A stretch of 64,000 bases of DNA from Desulfobulbaceae bacterium (GTDB lineage Bacteria; Desulfobacterota; Desulfobulbia; Desulfobulbales; Desulfocapsaceae): the NCBI GenBank assembly GCA_031287565.1, contig JAITSS010000004.1, positions 1 to 64,000 of the forward strand, given 5' to 3'. Both the position numbers and the translations under genes were made by a program. Shown in pieces: positions 8,229 through 15,841 of this stretch. Within the stretch, counting starts at the first letter, position 1. Each line of letters starts with the position of its first letter. The notes below the pieces were generated by a model that saw only the letters and a list, made by a program, of their open reading frames with translations, ran no database searches and was not told the origin of the DNA.

Positions 8229-9479
8229 ATGAACGCTTTGCTCGCCGCCGATCCGGAAATCCACGCTCTGATCCGTCAGGAGGAAGAGCGGCAGGCCGCC
8301 AAAATCCGGCTCATCGCCTCGGAGAATTATGCCTCCAGCGCGGTCTTACAGGCCACCGGCTCGGTGCTGACCAACAAATATTCGGAGGGTTATCCCGGCA
8401 AACGCTACTACGAAGGCCAGCAGATCATCGACCAGGTCGAAGCCTTGGCCGTCGCCCGCGTCAAAGAGCTGTTCGCCGCCGAGCATGTCAATGTCCAACC
8501 CTATTCCGGTTCACCGGCCAATATCGCCGCCTACCTGGCCTTCTTGAATCCCGGTGACACCATTTTAGGCATGGCCCTGCCGCACGGCGGCCATTTGACG
8601 CACGGCGCGCCGGTCAGTATTTCCGGACGCTATTTTCGCGCCGAATCCTACAGCGTTGACCCACAAACGAAGCGTCTCGATTACGACGCGGTGCGGCAGC
8701 GGGCGCTTGAATGTCGTCCGCGCCTGCTGGTCGCCGGTCATTCGGCGCATCCGCGCATCCTCGATTTTCAGAAATTCCGCGCAATCGCCGATGAAGTCGG
8801 GGCGATTTTTATGGTCGATATGGCGCACTTTTCCGGTTTGGTCGCGGGCGGCGCCCATCCTTCGCCGATTCCCTACGCTGATGTCGTCACTTCCACCACC
8901 CATAAGTCGTTGCGCGGGCCGCGCGGCGCGATGATCCTGTGCCGCGACCAGTACGCCGCCGCCATTGACAAGGCGGTCTTTCCCGGTTTGCAGGGCGGGC
9001 CGCACGACCACACCACGGCGGCGATCGCCGTGACCATGAAAGAAGCGGCGACGCCCGCCTTTAAGGAATACGCCCATCAGGTAGTGAAAAACGCCCAGGC
9101 CCTGGCCGCGACGCTCTTGGCCAAAGGATTTAGTCTGGTCACTGGCGGCACCGACAATCATCTGCTTTTGGCCGACTTGTCGGCGACCGGACTCAGCAGC
9201 AAAAAAGTGGCCAAAGCCTTGGATAGGGCCGGAATTGTCCTGAACTACAACACCATTCCCTTCGACACGCGCAAACCCACCGACCCCAGCGGCATCCGCA
9301 TGGGCGCGTGCGCCGTTACCTCGCGCGGCTTCAAAGAACAAGAAATGGCCTTTGTCGGCGAAAAAATCGCCGCCGTTATTGAGCGTCTCGATGACGAAGC
9401 ATTTCTGGCCAGAACCGCCGCTGAAGTGCGGGAATTCTGTCGCCGGTTTCCCGCGCCTGGTCTGGAGCATCTGGCCTGA
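8229..9479 (+). CDS. glyA: Serine hydroxymethyltransferase
   Basis: A 416-residue SHMT, which interconverts serine and glycine with tetrahydrofolate and supplies one-carbon units. Family motifs: [59 protein letters not shown], the [13 protein letters not shown] strand, and the PLP-lysine motif [14 protein letters not shown] (Lys of THK). Full length, with ATG at 8229 after AAGGAATCGCAAG. It is monocistronic and converges with moeA across a nested stem-loop. Glycine produced here is also a Thi4 substrate, though adjacency to thi4 may be chance. Confidence 0.97.
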   Translation: MNALLAADPEIHALIRQEEERQAAKIRLIASENYASSAVLQATGSVLTNKYSEGYPGKRYYEGQQIIDQVEALAVARVKELFAAEHVNVQPYSGSPANIAAYLAFLNPGDTILGMALPHGGHLTHGAPVSISGRYFRAESYSVDPQTKRLDYDAVRQRALECRPRLLVAGHSAHPRILDFQKFRAIADEVGAIFMVDMAHFSGLVAGGAHPSPIPYADVVTSTTHKSLRGPRGAMILCRDQYAAAIDKAVFPGLQGGPHDHTTAAIAVTMKEAATPAFKEYAHQVVKNAQALAATLLAKGFSLVTGGTDNHLLLADLSATGLSSKKVAKALDRAGIVLNYNTIPFDTRKPTDPSGIRMGACAVTSRGFKEQEMAFVGEKIAAVIERLDDEAFLARTAAEVREFCRRFPAPGLEHLA

Positions 9480-9485
9480 ATCAAT

Positions 9486-9520
9486 CCGCTTCGTCCGCCG
9501 ACGGCGGGCAGGCGAAGCGG
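9486..9520. terminator. Bidirectional stem-loop between glyA and moeA
   Basis: CCGCTTCG at 9486-9493 pairs with CGAAGCGG at 9513-9520, and an inner CCGCC/GGCGG helix extends the stem. It lies between convergent stops. The inner part resembles the dispersed GC-rich palindromes noted in moaA and waaA. Confidence 0.6.
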
Positions 9521-9526
9521 CATCCC

Positions 9527-10735
9527 CTAAAGCAAATGAACCTCAAGCATCGCGCCGCTGGCGATTTCGCAACCCGGCTCCAAGGTCACAAAGCCGTCGG
9601 CCATGACCAAACCGGTCAGCATATGCGCGCCCTGTCGGTCCAGTTGACTGACCAGCGGCGGCTGGCTCTCGCGCCATGTCAGCCGCACCCGCGTCAGGTG
9701 GGTGCGGTTGTCATCATTGGTGAAACGCCCATCAGCCACACCCGTCACCAGTCGCTCGTCGCGCCGCCGCCCGGCCAAATGGGCCAGCGCCGGGGCGACA
9801 TACTTGCAGAAGCACATATAGGCCGAAACCGGATTGCCCGGCAGACCGAATAAGAGCGTGTTGTTCTTGCGGCAGACGAAAAGCGGCTTGCCCGGTTTTT
9901 GCCTGACTTTCCAGAATAGCTGAGAAAAGCCCTCGGCCAGCGCCGCTTCCTTCACATGATCATGCCGTCCCACCGACACGCCGCCGGAGCATAAGATAAT
10001 CTCGACGCCCGCCGCATTGGCCTGGGCGATGGCCGCCCTGGTTGCGTCCGGAGAATCGGCTACCCGCTCACGCGCAATCACCTCGCCGCCGCTTTGCCTG
10101 GCCGCCGCCGCCAGCATCAGCGAATTGGAATCGCGAATTTGATGCGGCTGAATAACGGCCTCGTCGTGGCGCGCCAGCTCGGTGCCAGTCACCAAAATAG
10201 CGACACGCGGCATGGCGAAAACCGTCACCCTGCCGACACCAACCGCAGCTAAAAGCGCCAGTTCACGCGCCTGAAGCGCCGCGCCCTGGCGCAGCAAGAC
10301 TTCGCCCACCGCGAATTCCTCTCCGGCCAGGCGCACATCCTGGCTTAATGTTGGCGCGTACAAAACCGCCAGTCGATCGCCGTCCTCACGGCTGTCTTCA
10401 ACCCGCAAAACCGTATCGCAGCCCACGGGTAGCATCGCGCCGGTGCTGATGCGCGTGGCGCAACCGGCGTTCACTTCGCCCACAAAAGGAATTCCGGCCT
10501 GGCTTTCACCGACAATTTTCAGGAAAACCGGGTTGTCGGCGCTGGCCCCGCGACAATCGGCAAAGCGCAGGGCGTAGCCGTCCATTGACGAGCCGGTGTA
10601 GCGCGGGCTGGACTCCGGAGCGCGTATATCTTGCGCCAGATGCAAGCCTTGGGCTTCACGCAAATCAATATCCACCACCCGTCTTTCCGGGATGTTGGCT
10701 TCAACAATGTGCAACGCTTCTTCTATTGAAATCAT
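9527..10735 (-). CDS. moeA: Molybdopterin molybdenumtransferase
   Basis: A 402-residue MoeA, which inserts molybdate into adenylylated molybdopterin. Visible landmarks: SPRYTGSSMDGYALR near residue 50, GAMLPVGCDTVLRVED (substrate cleft), LVTGTELAR and DSNSLMLAAAARQSGG, the ILCSGGVSVGRHDHVK MoCF-binding loop, and KPGKPLFVCRKNNTLLFGLPGNPVSA. The C-terminal MoeA domain IV follows. The start at 10735 (MISIEEAL) is chosen over an upstream in-frame codon because it matches the family and has an AAAGAGA site. It lies 14 bases downstream of moaA and is co-transcribed with it. The formate dehydrogenase at 59.9 kb would need its product. Confidence 0.95.
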   Translation of the reverse strand: MISIEEALHIVEANIPERRVVDIDLREAQGLHLAQDIRAPESSPRYTGSSMDGYALRFADCRGASADNPVFLKIVGESQAGIPFVGEVNAGCATRISTGAMLPVGCDTVLRVEDSREDGDRLAVLYAPTLSQDVRLAGEEFAVGEVLLRQGAALQARELALLAAVGVGRVTVFAMPRVAILVTGTELARHDEAVIQPHQIRDSNSLMLAAAARQSGGEVIARERVADSPDATRAAIAQANAAGVEIILCSGGVSVGRHDHVKEAALAEGFSQLFWKVRQKPGKPLFVCRKNNTLLFGLPGNPVSAYMCFCKYVAPALAHLAGRRRDERLVTGVADGRFTNDDNRTHLTRVRLTWRESQPPLVSQLDRQGAHMLTGLVMADGFVTLEPGCEIASGAMLEVHLL

Positions 10736-10749
10736 ATCTGTCTCTTTGT

Positions 10750-11790
10750 TCAGCCGCCGATGGTGGCCATGGATGGTTGTTGGGAGCGGGCGCAATCTTG
10801 TTCGGTCCGATGCCCGTCGATATTGCGCCGACTGACAGCCAGGCGGATGGCTTGCGCGATTTCCGCATCGGTCGCGCCGCCGCGCAGCAGTCGCCGCAGG
10901 TCTAAAACGCCGTTGTCGTAGAGGCAGTTTTTCAGCATTCCGACGGCGGTAATGCGAATTTTATCACAGCGCTGGCAAAACGAACGGGAATGCCCGGCGA
11001 TGTAGCCGATCTTCCCGACAAAACCCGGCGGCGAAAAGACCATGGACACACCGCTGGGCCGCGCCGCGTCCGCATGGGGGAAAAGCCGGGCTAGCCGCGC
11101 CGCCAGTGGTTCGTTCGCTTCAGGTGCGGAGCCGGTCGCGTCCGCCTGCCTGCCTGCCTGTTGGCAGACAGAGATGGGCAGGCCGGAAAAGGACATCGGC
11201 TCAATAAAGCGCACGGTGATCGGATTGTCGCGGGCTAACTCGGCCAGTCGCCGCATCTCCTCGTCGCGCAGGTCGGCAAGCGCCACGGTGTTGATTTTCA
11301 GCGCCAGGCCCAAAGCCAGGGCATTGAAGAGGGTTTTTAACACCGCGTCCAGATGGTCGCGGCGGGTGATGGCGGCGAAACGCCCGCGCTCCAGGCTGTC
11401 GAGGCTGAGGTTGAGGCCGGAAAGGCCAAGGTCGCGCAGGGCTTCAAGATGACGCCAGGTTTCGACGCCGTTTGTTGTCAGGCGTAAATCGGCGACGCCG
11501 ACCGCTTTTAAGGCGCGCAGCAGATACAGGCAATCGCGGCGGGCGAACGGCTCGCCGCCGGTAATCCGCACCTTGTCGATGCCCATGGACGGAAACAGTC
11601 GCGCCAGGCGTGTCATCTCTTCGTATGACAGGGTGTCTCGACGCCCGACCGGCGTAACGCCTTCCTCTGGCATACAGTAGTGGCAACGCAGATTGCATCG
11701 GTCGGTGATCGCCAGGCGCAGATAGCGGATGCGCCGCCCGTGATTATCGCAAAGCGGCTGTGGCGGGGAATCAATATCCTCGCGGGGCAT
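10750..11790 (-). CDS. moaA: GTP 3',8-cyclase (radical SAM)
   Basis: A 346-residue MoaA, the first enzyme of molybdenum-cofactor synthesis. The radical-SAM cluster CNLRCHYC is at about residues 32-39, VRITGGEPFARRDCLYLL follows, and the C-terminal substrate-binding Fe-S cluster is CQRCDKIRITAVGMLKNCLYD. The protein ends in the functional Gly-Gly (TIGG). AAGGAG lies upstream of the ATG. Around residues 203-217 (about 11144-11183) the gene contains an in-frame stretch (SVCQQAGRQADATGS) encoded by a GC-rich palindromic repeat that is absent from MoaA proteins I know; it appears to be an insertion tolerated in a loop. Confidence 0.95.
   Translation of the reverse strand: MPREDIDSPPQPLCDNHGRRIRYLRLAITDRCNLRCHYCMPEEGVTPVGRRDTLSYEEMTRLARLFPSMGIDKVRITGGEPFARRDCLYLLRALKAVGVADLRLTTNGVETWRHLEALRDLGLSGLNLSLDSLERGRFAAITRRDHLDAVLKTLFNALALGLALKINTVALADLRDEEMRRLAELARDNPITVRFIEPMSFSGLPISVCQQAGRQADATGSAPEANEPLAARLARLFPHADAARPSGVSMVFSPPGFVGKIGYIAGHSRSFCQRCDKIRITAVGMLKNCLYDNGVLDLRRLLRGGATDAEIAQAIRLAVSRRNIDGHRTEQDCARSQQPSMATIGG
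11144..11183. repeat. Palindromic repeat inserted inside moaA
   Basis: A 40-bp element with arms GCCTGCC and GGGCAGGC and the internal motif GGCAGACAGAGATGGGCAGG. A shorter relative lies within waaA (47885-47913), where GGACAGACAAGAATAGGCAGGC aligns with it. It is in frame in the host gene, like the palindromic elements of Rickettsia that insert in coding sequence. Confidence 0.6.
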
Positions 11791-11813
11791 GGCAACTCCT
11801 TTTCAAAGAGGAA

Positions 11814-11837
11814 GGCAAGACTGTTTCCGGTCTTGCC
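11814..11837 (-). terminator. Hairpin between omptin and moaA
   Basis: Read on the minus strand, GGCAAGAC (11837-11830, one bulged base) pairs with GTCTTGCC (11821-11814), followed by the pyrimidine-rich TTCCTCTTT. It lies between the omptin stop and the moaA start. It may terminate omptin mRNA or act as an attenuator in the moaA leader. Confidence 0.5.
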
Positions 11838-11920
11838 CTGGCGTCCGTTGGGCCGTGTCGCCTGGGCGAGGTAGGCCGTGGGATCGGAGTTTATGTTAGA
11901 TGGATGAAATCGGCCTTTCC

Positions 11921-12925
11921 TTAAAAACTGTAGGCGAGCGACAGGGCGAACACCGACAAATTCTGATCCATACCGGCGATATTGTAATCAATGGATTCTT
12001 TCTGGCCGGTGCGCAGATCGGTAATGGTTTCGCCACCGTCCATGTCGTCGTATTTCTGGTAATGGTATGAGCCAATGAGGCTCAGTCGCTGGGTCAATGG
12101 CGCGGTCAGAGCGAGATCGAGGCCAATCATCCTGCCGTCATCCATGTCATCTTCATAATGCAGATCGCGCAGATGGTGCGTATCCTCGGCGTCGGCGGAA
12201 ACCAGCGTCGAAAAGATGAATCGCCCGGCCAGGGAAACCGCGCTCAGGTCGGTGTTGAATCCGACGCCGATATACGGCGTATCGAAGGTTTGTTCATAGG
12301 AAATGCCGGGTCGGTCATTGGGAAGCGACCCTTGGGTATCGCGCAGATAATAGGTCGAATAAATATATTTGCCGCCGGTGGCTTCCCAGCTCCATTTATC
12401 GTGCTTGTAGCCGAGAATTCCGAACACGCTGGTGTTGCGAAAAGTCAGGAACTTCAGCTCGGCGTTGACATCAAAGAGCAGACCGTCTTCGACATCGGCG
12501 TCGCTGTCGGAATAGTGCGTCCACTCGTCGGTGTTCGCGGCGGCATAATCGTAATCTTCCAGACCGCCGTCTCCGTCCGTGACCGCCACCGCCACATCGG
12601 CGTTGAATTTCAGCCAGGAAGTCGGCCTGACGCTGACACCCGCGCCCAACATCACCACGTTGTCGATGTCCCAGGACAGCTTGCTGAGCAGATTGCCTCG
12701 GCGCGGTAAAATATCGGTCAGGCCAGGCGGCATATGCACCACTTCATGGGCGGTTCCGGTTGTCATGCCGACCGATAGTCGCCCGGAGACCGTCATCACC
12801 TGGTCGCTGACACGGATCGTCGATGAACCGTCGGCGCGGCGGTTGGCGACATTGGCCGCCTGGGCGGTCGCGGCCACTCCAAGAATCAACGAGAGGGCGG
12901 TCGTGGCGATGATGGATTTTTTCAT
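11921..12925 (-). CDS. Omptin-family outer-membrane aspartyl-type protease
   Basis: A 334-residue precursor with a signal peptide (MKKSIIATTALSLILGVAATAQA) and a ten-strand omptin barrel. Similarity to Pla/OmpT runs over the whole length: SVGMTTGTAHEVVH, LLSKLSWDIDNVVMLGAGVS, WEATGGKYIYS, TPYIGVGF, LSLIGSYHYQKYDDMDGG, and a terminal aromatic residue (SLAYSF) for barrel insertion. The four catalytic positions are kept: the Asp pair in LEDYDYA and the Asp-His pair in EDTHHLRDL. So it should be an active surface protease that cleaves near basic residues. Omptins need LPS, which fits WaaA in this window. The start at 12925 has AAAGGAG. It is monocistronic. Confidence 0.9.
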   Translation of the reverse strand: MKKSIIATTALSLILGVAATAQAANVANRRADGSSTIRVSDQVMTVSGRLSVGMTTGTAHEVVHMPPGLTDILPRRGNLLSKLSWDIDNVVMLGAGVSVRPTSWLKFNADVAVAVTDGDGGLEDYDYAAANTDEWTHYSDSDADVEDGLLFDVNAELKFLTFRNTSVFGILGYKHDKWSWEATGGKYIYSTYYLRDTQGSLPNDRPGISYEQTFDTPYIGVGFNTDLSAVSLAGRFIFSTLVSADAEDTHHLRDLHYEDDMDDGRMIGLDLALTAPLTQRLSLIGSYHYQKYDDMDGGETITDLRTGQKESIDYNIAGMDQNLSVFALSLAYSF

Positions 12926-13015
12926 GGTTTCTCCTTTCTTTTTTGAGGAATTCAGCGGTTTTGCGCGGAATTGTGGCATGACCAGACCATAAAGGCAAGA
13001 AATTTACTGACGGAT

Positions 13016-13735
13016 TCAGGCGCGGTTTTTTGTTATGCGGGCCGGGATTCCATGCGCCACGACCATATCGGGCAGCGATTTCGTCACCAGCGAATGCGCC
13101 CCGACCACCGCGCCGCGCCCGATTGTCGCGCCATCCAAAACCGTAACCCGCGCCCCCAGCCAGCAACCATCGCCGATTTCCACGCCCTGGCTTGGCGCGA
13201 CCGCCTGTTTGATAATAGCGGTGTCTGGGTCGTCGAAGCCGTGCCGTCCGCCGGCGACAATATAAACATAGGCGGCCAGCAGCGCATCCTTGCCAAGAAT
13301 CAGCCTCGATTCCGAGCCGAGCAGGCAGTCGCGCCCGATGGAGCAGCCGTCGCCGATGAGAAGCGAGCCGCCCCGCACGCGCAGAACTGTGCCGCCCGAC
13401 AGAATGACATTATCGCCGATGACGATGCGGGCCTCCTCGCCGCGGGCGTCAAGAAAGCAGTTGTCATCGATTGAGACATTGTTGCCGATATGGATTTTCG
13501 CGGCGCCGCGAACGCCGACATTCTTGCCGAAATGAGTGTTTTTGCCGACGGCGGCGAAAATCAGCGGATAGAAAACACGCCGACAGAGCAAACCCAAAGC
13601 GCCGCCAAGCGCGGAAAAGAGCGTATAAATAAGCTCGAACTTGATAATTTTCGTAAGCGATTGTGTGCCGACGGTGAATTCGGCATATCGGCGAAAGGCT
13701 GAATTCTGACCAGCGCGGCTGTTGGAGATGTTCAT
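13016..13735 (-). CDS. Left-handed beta-helix (hexapeptide) acyltransferase
   Basis: A 239-residue protein with tandem hexapeptide repeats forming a left-handed beta-helix (for example IHIGNNVSIDDNCFLDARG, IVIGDNVILSGGTVLRVRG, IGDGCSIGRDC, VEIGDGCWLGARVTVLDG). The terminal VVGAHSLVTKSLPDMVVAHGIPA is typical of WbbJ/Maa-like O-acetyltransferases that modify sugars of surface polysaccharides. A hydrophobic segment near residues 34-60 could contact the membrane. It sits 22 bases downstream of an FrhB-family gene and is likely in one operon with it. The acceptor is unknown. Confidence 0.85.
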   Translation of the reverse strand: MNISNSRAGQNSAFRRYAEFTVGTQSLTKIIKFELIYTLFSALGGALGLLCRRVFYPLIFAAVGKNTHFGKNVGVRGAAKIHIGNNVSIDDNCFLDARGEEARIVIGDNVILSGGTVLRVRGGSLLIGDGCSIGRDCLLGSESRLILGKDALLAAYVYIVAGGRHGFDDPDTAIIKQAVAPSQGVEIGDGCWLGARVTVLDGATIGRGAVVGAHSLVTKSLPDMVVAHGIPARITKNRA

Positions 13736-13757
13736 AATTTATGGCGTATTTTGTGTA

Positions 13758-15077
13758 TTATTTTTGGCTTTGTCGGCGTTTTTTCATCCAGCTCCGCCAG
13801 CGGATTATCGGTTTAGCCAATTTCGAGGTGAGAAAACCTAAAATCAGGCGACGCGCCAAGGGCGATTGCCCCAGGAGAAGTAAAAAACTCACGCCACGCT
13901 CGCGGACAATATCACCGACGCCGACCTGCGGCCATAGGCGATCATTGTTCAGAATGTACGTGGGGACAGGGATTCCTTTTTGGCGCAAACGAGAGAGACG
14001 CAACGGCGCGTAGATTGTTTTGCGTTTTTTCTGCATCGGCGGCGTTGCCCACAGGCGGCGGTCGGCCACAAAATCACCGACGACAGCGCCTGCTTGCAAG
14101 GCATGGGCTATGAGCGCCGCGCCGCGTTCGGTGCGGATCAGTACTTTGCTGTTGGCTGGGTCGCGATAATGCCCGCCCCGGTCGCGCCCCCAGGCATCGC
14201 CGACGCTTATATCAGCGAATTCCGCCGCGCCGTCGAGACAGGTTTGGCAACGCGGCGGCATATAGAGTGAAATCACATAGTTGTATAATCCGTCTTTGTA
14301 ATTGGAATAGTGCAGGGGCCGCGTCGCGCCATCCGGTAGAATCGCCCGCATCTGTCCCGGCCAGTCGCCGCCGCGAAATTGAAAAGCGCCGATATGTTCG
14401 TGTCGCAGGCCGTTCGCCGCCAGTAATTCCGGCACGAAAAAACTTTCAAGCGCGCCGCCGCAGAACAGCCCGACGATGTAATGGATTTTTTCGCCGAGAC
14501 GCGGCAGCTTTTTCATCATCATCCTGAGACCGTGCGCCTGACACGGTAAAGTCACCGCCGTAACCCGGCCTGGAAGACGCAAAATTTCCGCGACCAAACG
14601 ATTCACCGGCACAATCTGATAGCGGGAACTCTGACTGGCCCACAGCTCATCGGGGGTTGTGGCGATGAATGCTTCCGCTCGCCAGGGTTGGTCCGCCTTC
14701 ATGCGTGTGACCAGACAAGCGTCAACCTGGCCCTGGGCCATCATCGAGGCGAGAATCGCCGTCACCACGCCGCCGGAAGCGCCGCGTCGCCGCGCATCGT
14801 CATCGGCGGCATGACCAATCCAGGCGGCGCGGACCAAGCCGTCAAAATCAACCGTTTCGTCGTCATCTGGAAACACCTGCCGATATAATGCCGTAAAATC
14901 AACCGTTTGCCCTGGGCATATCTCATCGCACAGACCGCAGGAACGGCATACTTCCGCCGCCAGGCGCGGGTATCCATCGTCGGCCAGGCCAATCGCTCCG
15001 ACTGGACAAAGCGCCGCGCAAGCGCCGCAACGGCAGCACAAATCGTGGTTCTGTAAAGGGAGGCAGGGAGTAGGCAT
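13758..15077 (-). CDS. Coenzyme F420 hydrogenase/dehydrogenase beta-subunit family protein (FrhB-like)
   Basis: A 439-residue protein with two N-terminal [4Fe-4S] motifs (CCRCGACAALCPVGAIGL and CRSCGLCDEICPG, residues 14-55), then the FrhB N- and C-terminal domains (ASGGVVTAILASMM, VTLPCQAHGLRMM, LYMPPRCQTCLDGAAEFADISVGDAWG). FrhB-type proteins carry FAD and Fe-S clusters. In bacteria without F420 they are often found among polysaccharide genes with pyruvyl- or acetyltransferases. Here the neighbour is a hexapeptide acyltransferase, which favours a surface-glycan role over hydrogenase. The C-terminus ends in a basic, partly hydrophobic tail. No ribosome-binding site is obvious at 15077. Confidence 0.85.
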   Translation of the reverse strand: MPTPCLPLQNHDLCCRCGACAALCPVGAIGLADDGYPRLAAEVCRSCGLCDEICPGQTVDFTALYRQVFPDDDETVDFDGLVRAAWIGHAADDDARRRGASGGVVTAILASMMAQGQVDACLVTRMKADQPWRAEAFIATTPDELWASQSSRYQIVPVNRLVAEILRLPGRVTAVTLPCQAHGLRMMMKKLPRLGEKIHYIVGLFCGGALESFFVPELLAANGLRHEHIGAFQFRGGDWPGQMRAILPDGATRPLHYSNYKDGLYNYVISLYMPPRCQTCLDGAAEFADISVGDAWGRDRGGHYRDPANSKVLIRTERGAALIAHALQAGAVVGDFVADRRLWATPPMQKKRKTIYAPLRLSRLRQKGIPVPTYILNNDRLWPQVGVGDIVRERGVSFLLLLGQSPLARRLILGFLTSKLAKPIIRWRSWMKKRRQSQK

Positions 15078-15166
15078 GGGCGGGACGATGAATGGAAGAT
15101 TGGGGCAAGTGGCGCATCACACCGCCAAAATAAACGAAACCAGCGCGGACGAACACGAAAAAAGAA

Positions 15167-15206
15167 AAGCCGGGGAATTCCCGATTTTCTGAGAATTCCC
15201 CGGCTT
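15167..15206 (-). terminator. Strong rho-independent terminator (leftward)
   Basis: A perfect 14-bp stem (AAGCCGGGGAATTC at 15167-15180 with its complement at 15193-15206, 12-nt loop). On the minus strand it is followed by TTTTCTTTTTTC. It ends leftward transcripts arriving from the island side, before frhB. Its GC content and position match backbone DNA, so it may have served a gene now displaced by the island. Confidence 0.85.
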
Positions 15207-15346
15207 AGTCCATGTAGTAGTTCAGACTTGATCTGACAGTCATCTCTGTTTTGCTGGTTTGGCCTGTCCGATTAGTTAAGCTGTCCGACCTTTTGGTTCC
15301 AGATCTGTTTTCCATCAAGGAGAGTTTACATGGGCGTTCTGCCGCA
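15207..15346 (+). other. Left flank of island: truncated gene start or IS end
   Basis: No intact gene. A good ribosome-binding site (AAGGAGAG at 15318-15324) is followed by ATG at 15330 and only 13 codons (MGVLPQHIWNSRI) before a stop reached inside the IS1 fragment. The preceding 120 bases include TTCAGACTTGATCTGACAG (about 15222-15240), which looks like a mobile-element end, but I cannot assign it. The simplest reading is the 5' end of a gene, possibly another IS transposase, cut off by the IS1 remnant. Confidence 0.4.
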
Positions 15347-15667
15347 ACACATTTGGAACTCGCGAATATAAATATCTTGATGAACCCTTGGAATTATTAA
15401 AGCCTTTCAATATCAGAACTGTTTATACAGATGATAACTTTGCATATTCATCAAGAATTTCCGCCGACTATCTTGTTGTAAGCAAGAAAAACACTCAACA
15501 AATCGAAAGAAATCATTTAACGATTCGTACACGAATTAAAAGGCTTTGTCGGAAAACTATATGCTTTTCTAAAAATAAAGATATCCATAAAGCGGTCATT
15601 GGAACATTTATAAACACTTTCTTCTTCGGTAGAAAATTATGCACCTCAACTATTTTGTGACATCACC
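15347..15667 (+). mobile_element. IS1-family element, 3' fragment with right inverted repeat
   Basis: The right end of an IS1-family element. It encodes the C-terminal part of an InsB-like transposase and ends at a right terminal repeat (…TTTTGTGACATCACC, 15653-15667) whose reverse complement GGTGATGTCA matches the left end at 18728. The left half of the element is missing: homology to the second copy begins abruptly at 15347. Bases 15347-15586 are nearly identical, with a handful of mismatches, to 19256-19495. Confidence 0.85.
15388..15660 (+). pseudogene. IS1-type transposase (InsB-like), C-terminal part
   Basis: About 90 codons reading NIRTVYTDDNFAYSSRI, then QQIERNHLTIRTRIKRLCR, KTICFSKNKDIHKAVIGTFI. 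These match the end of IS1 InsB (RIERLNLTFRTRLKRLNRKTICFS, catalytic DDE region C-terminus). The N-terminal half is absent, so no active enzyme can be made from this copy. Confidence 0.85.
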
Positions 15668-15688
15668 AAGGATCTTCTGAGGGAACTC

Positions 15689-15791
15689 TATAGTAAACGA
15701 CATAAATATCACTTCGACTTGTACAGAAAACCAAATAATAAATTTGCATCGCTTTCAACTTTAAGCATAATAAATAATGTCGTTTACTATA
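15689..15791. repeat. MITE-like palindromic element related to IS630-type ends
   Basis: Perfect 15-bp inverted repeats (TATAGTAAACGACAT at 15689-15703, complement at 15777-15791) bracket about 100 bp of AT-rich DNA with no gene. TA is present at both outer edges, the target duplication used by IS630/Tc1-type elements. A third, slightly diverged copy of the end (TATAGCAAACGGCAT, 18377-18391) starts the IS630-like fragment. It is therefore probably a non-autonomous derivative of that element. Confidence 0.6.
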
Positions 15792-15841
15792 CTTATTGTA
15801 ATATTTCAATTTTATTCAAGCGATTCAAACAAATCATTTTA

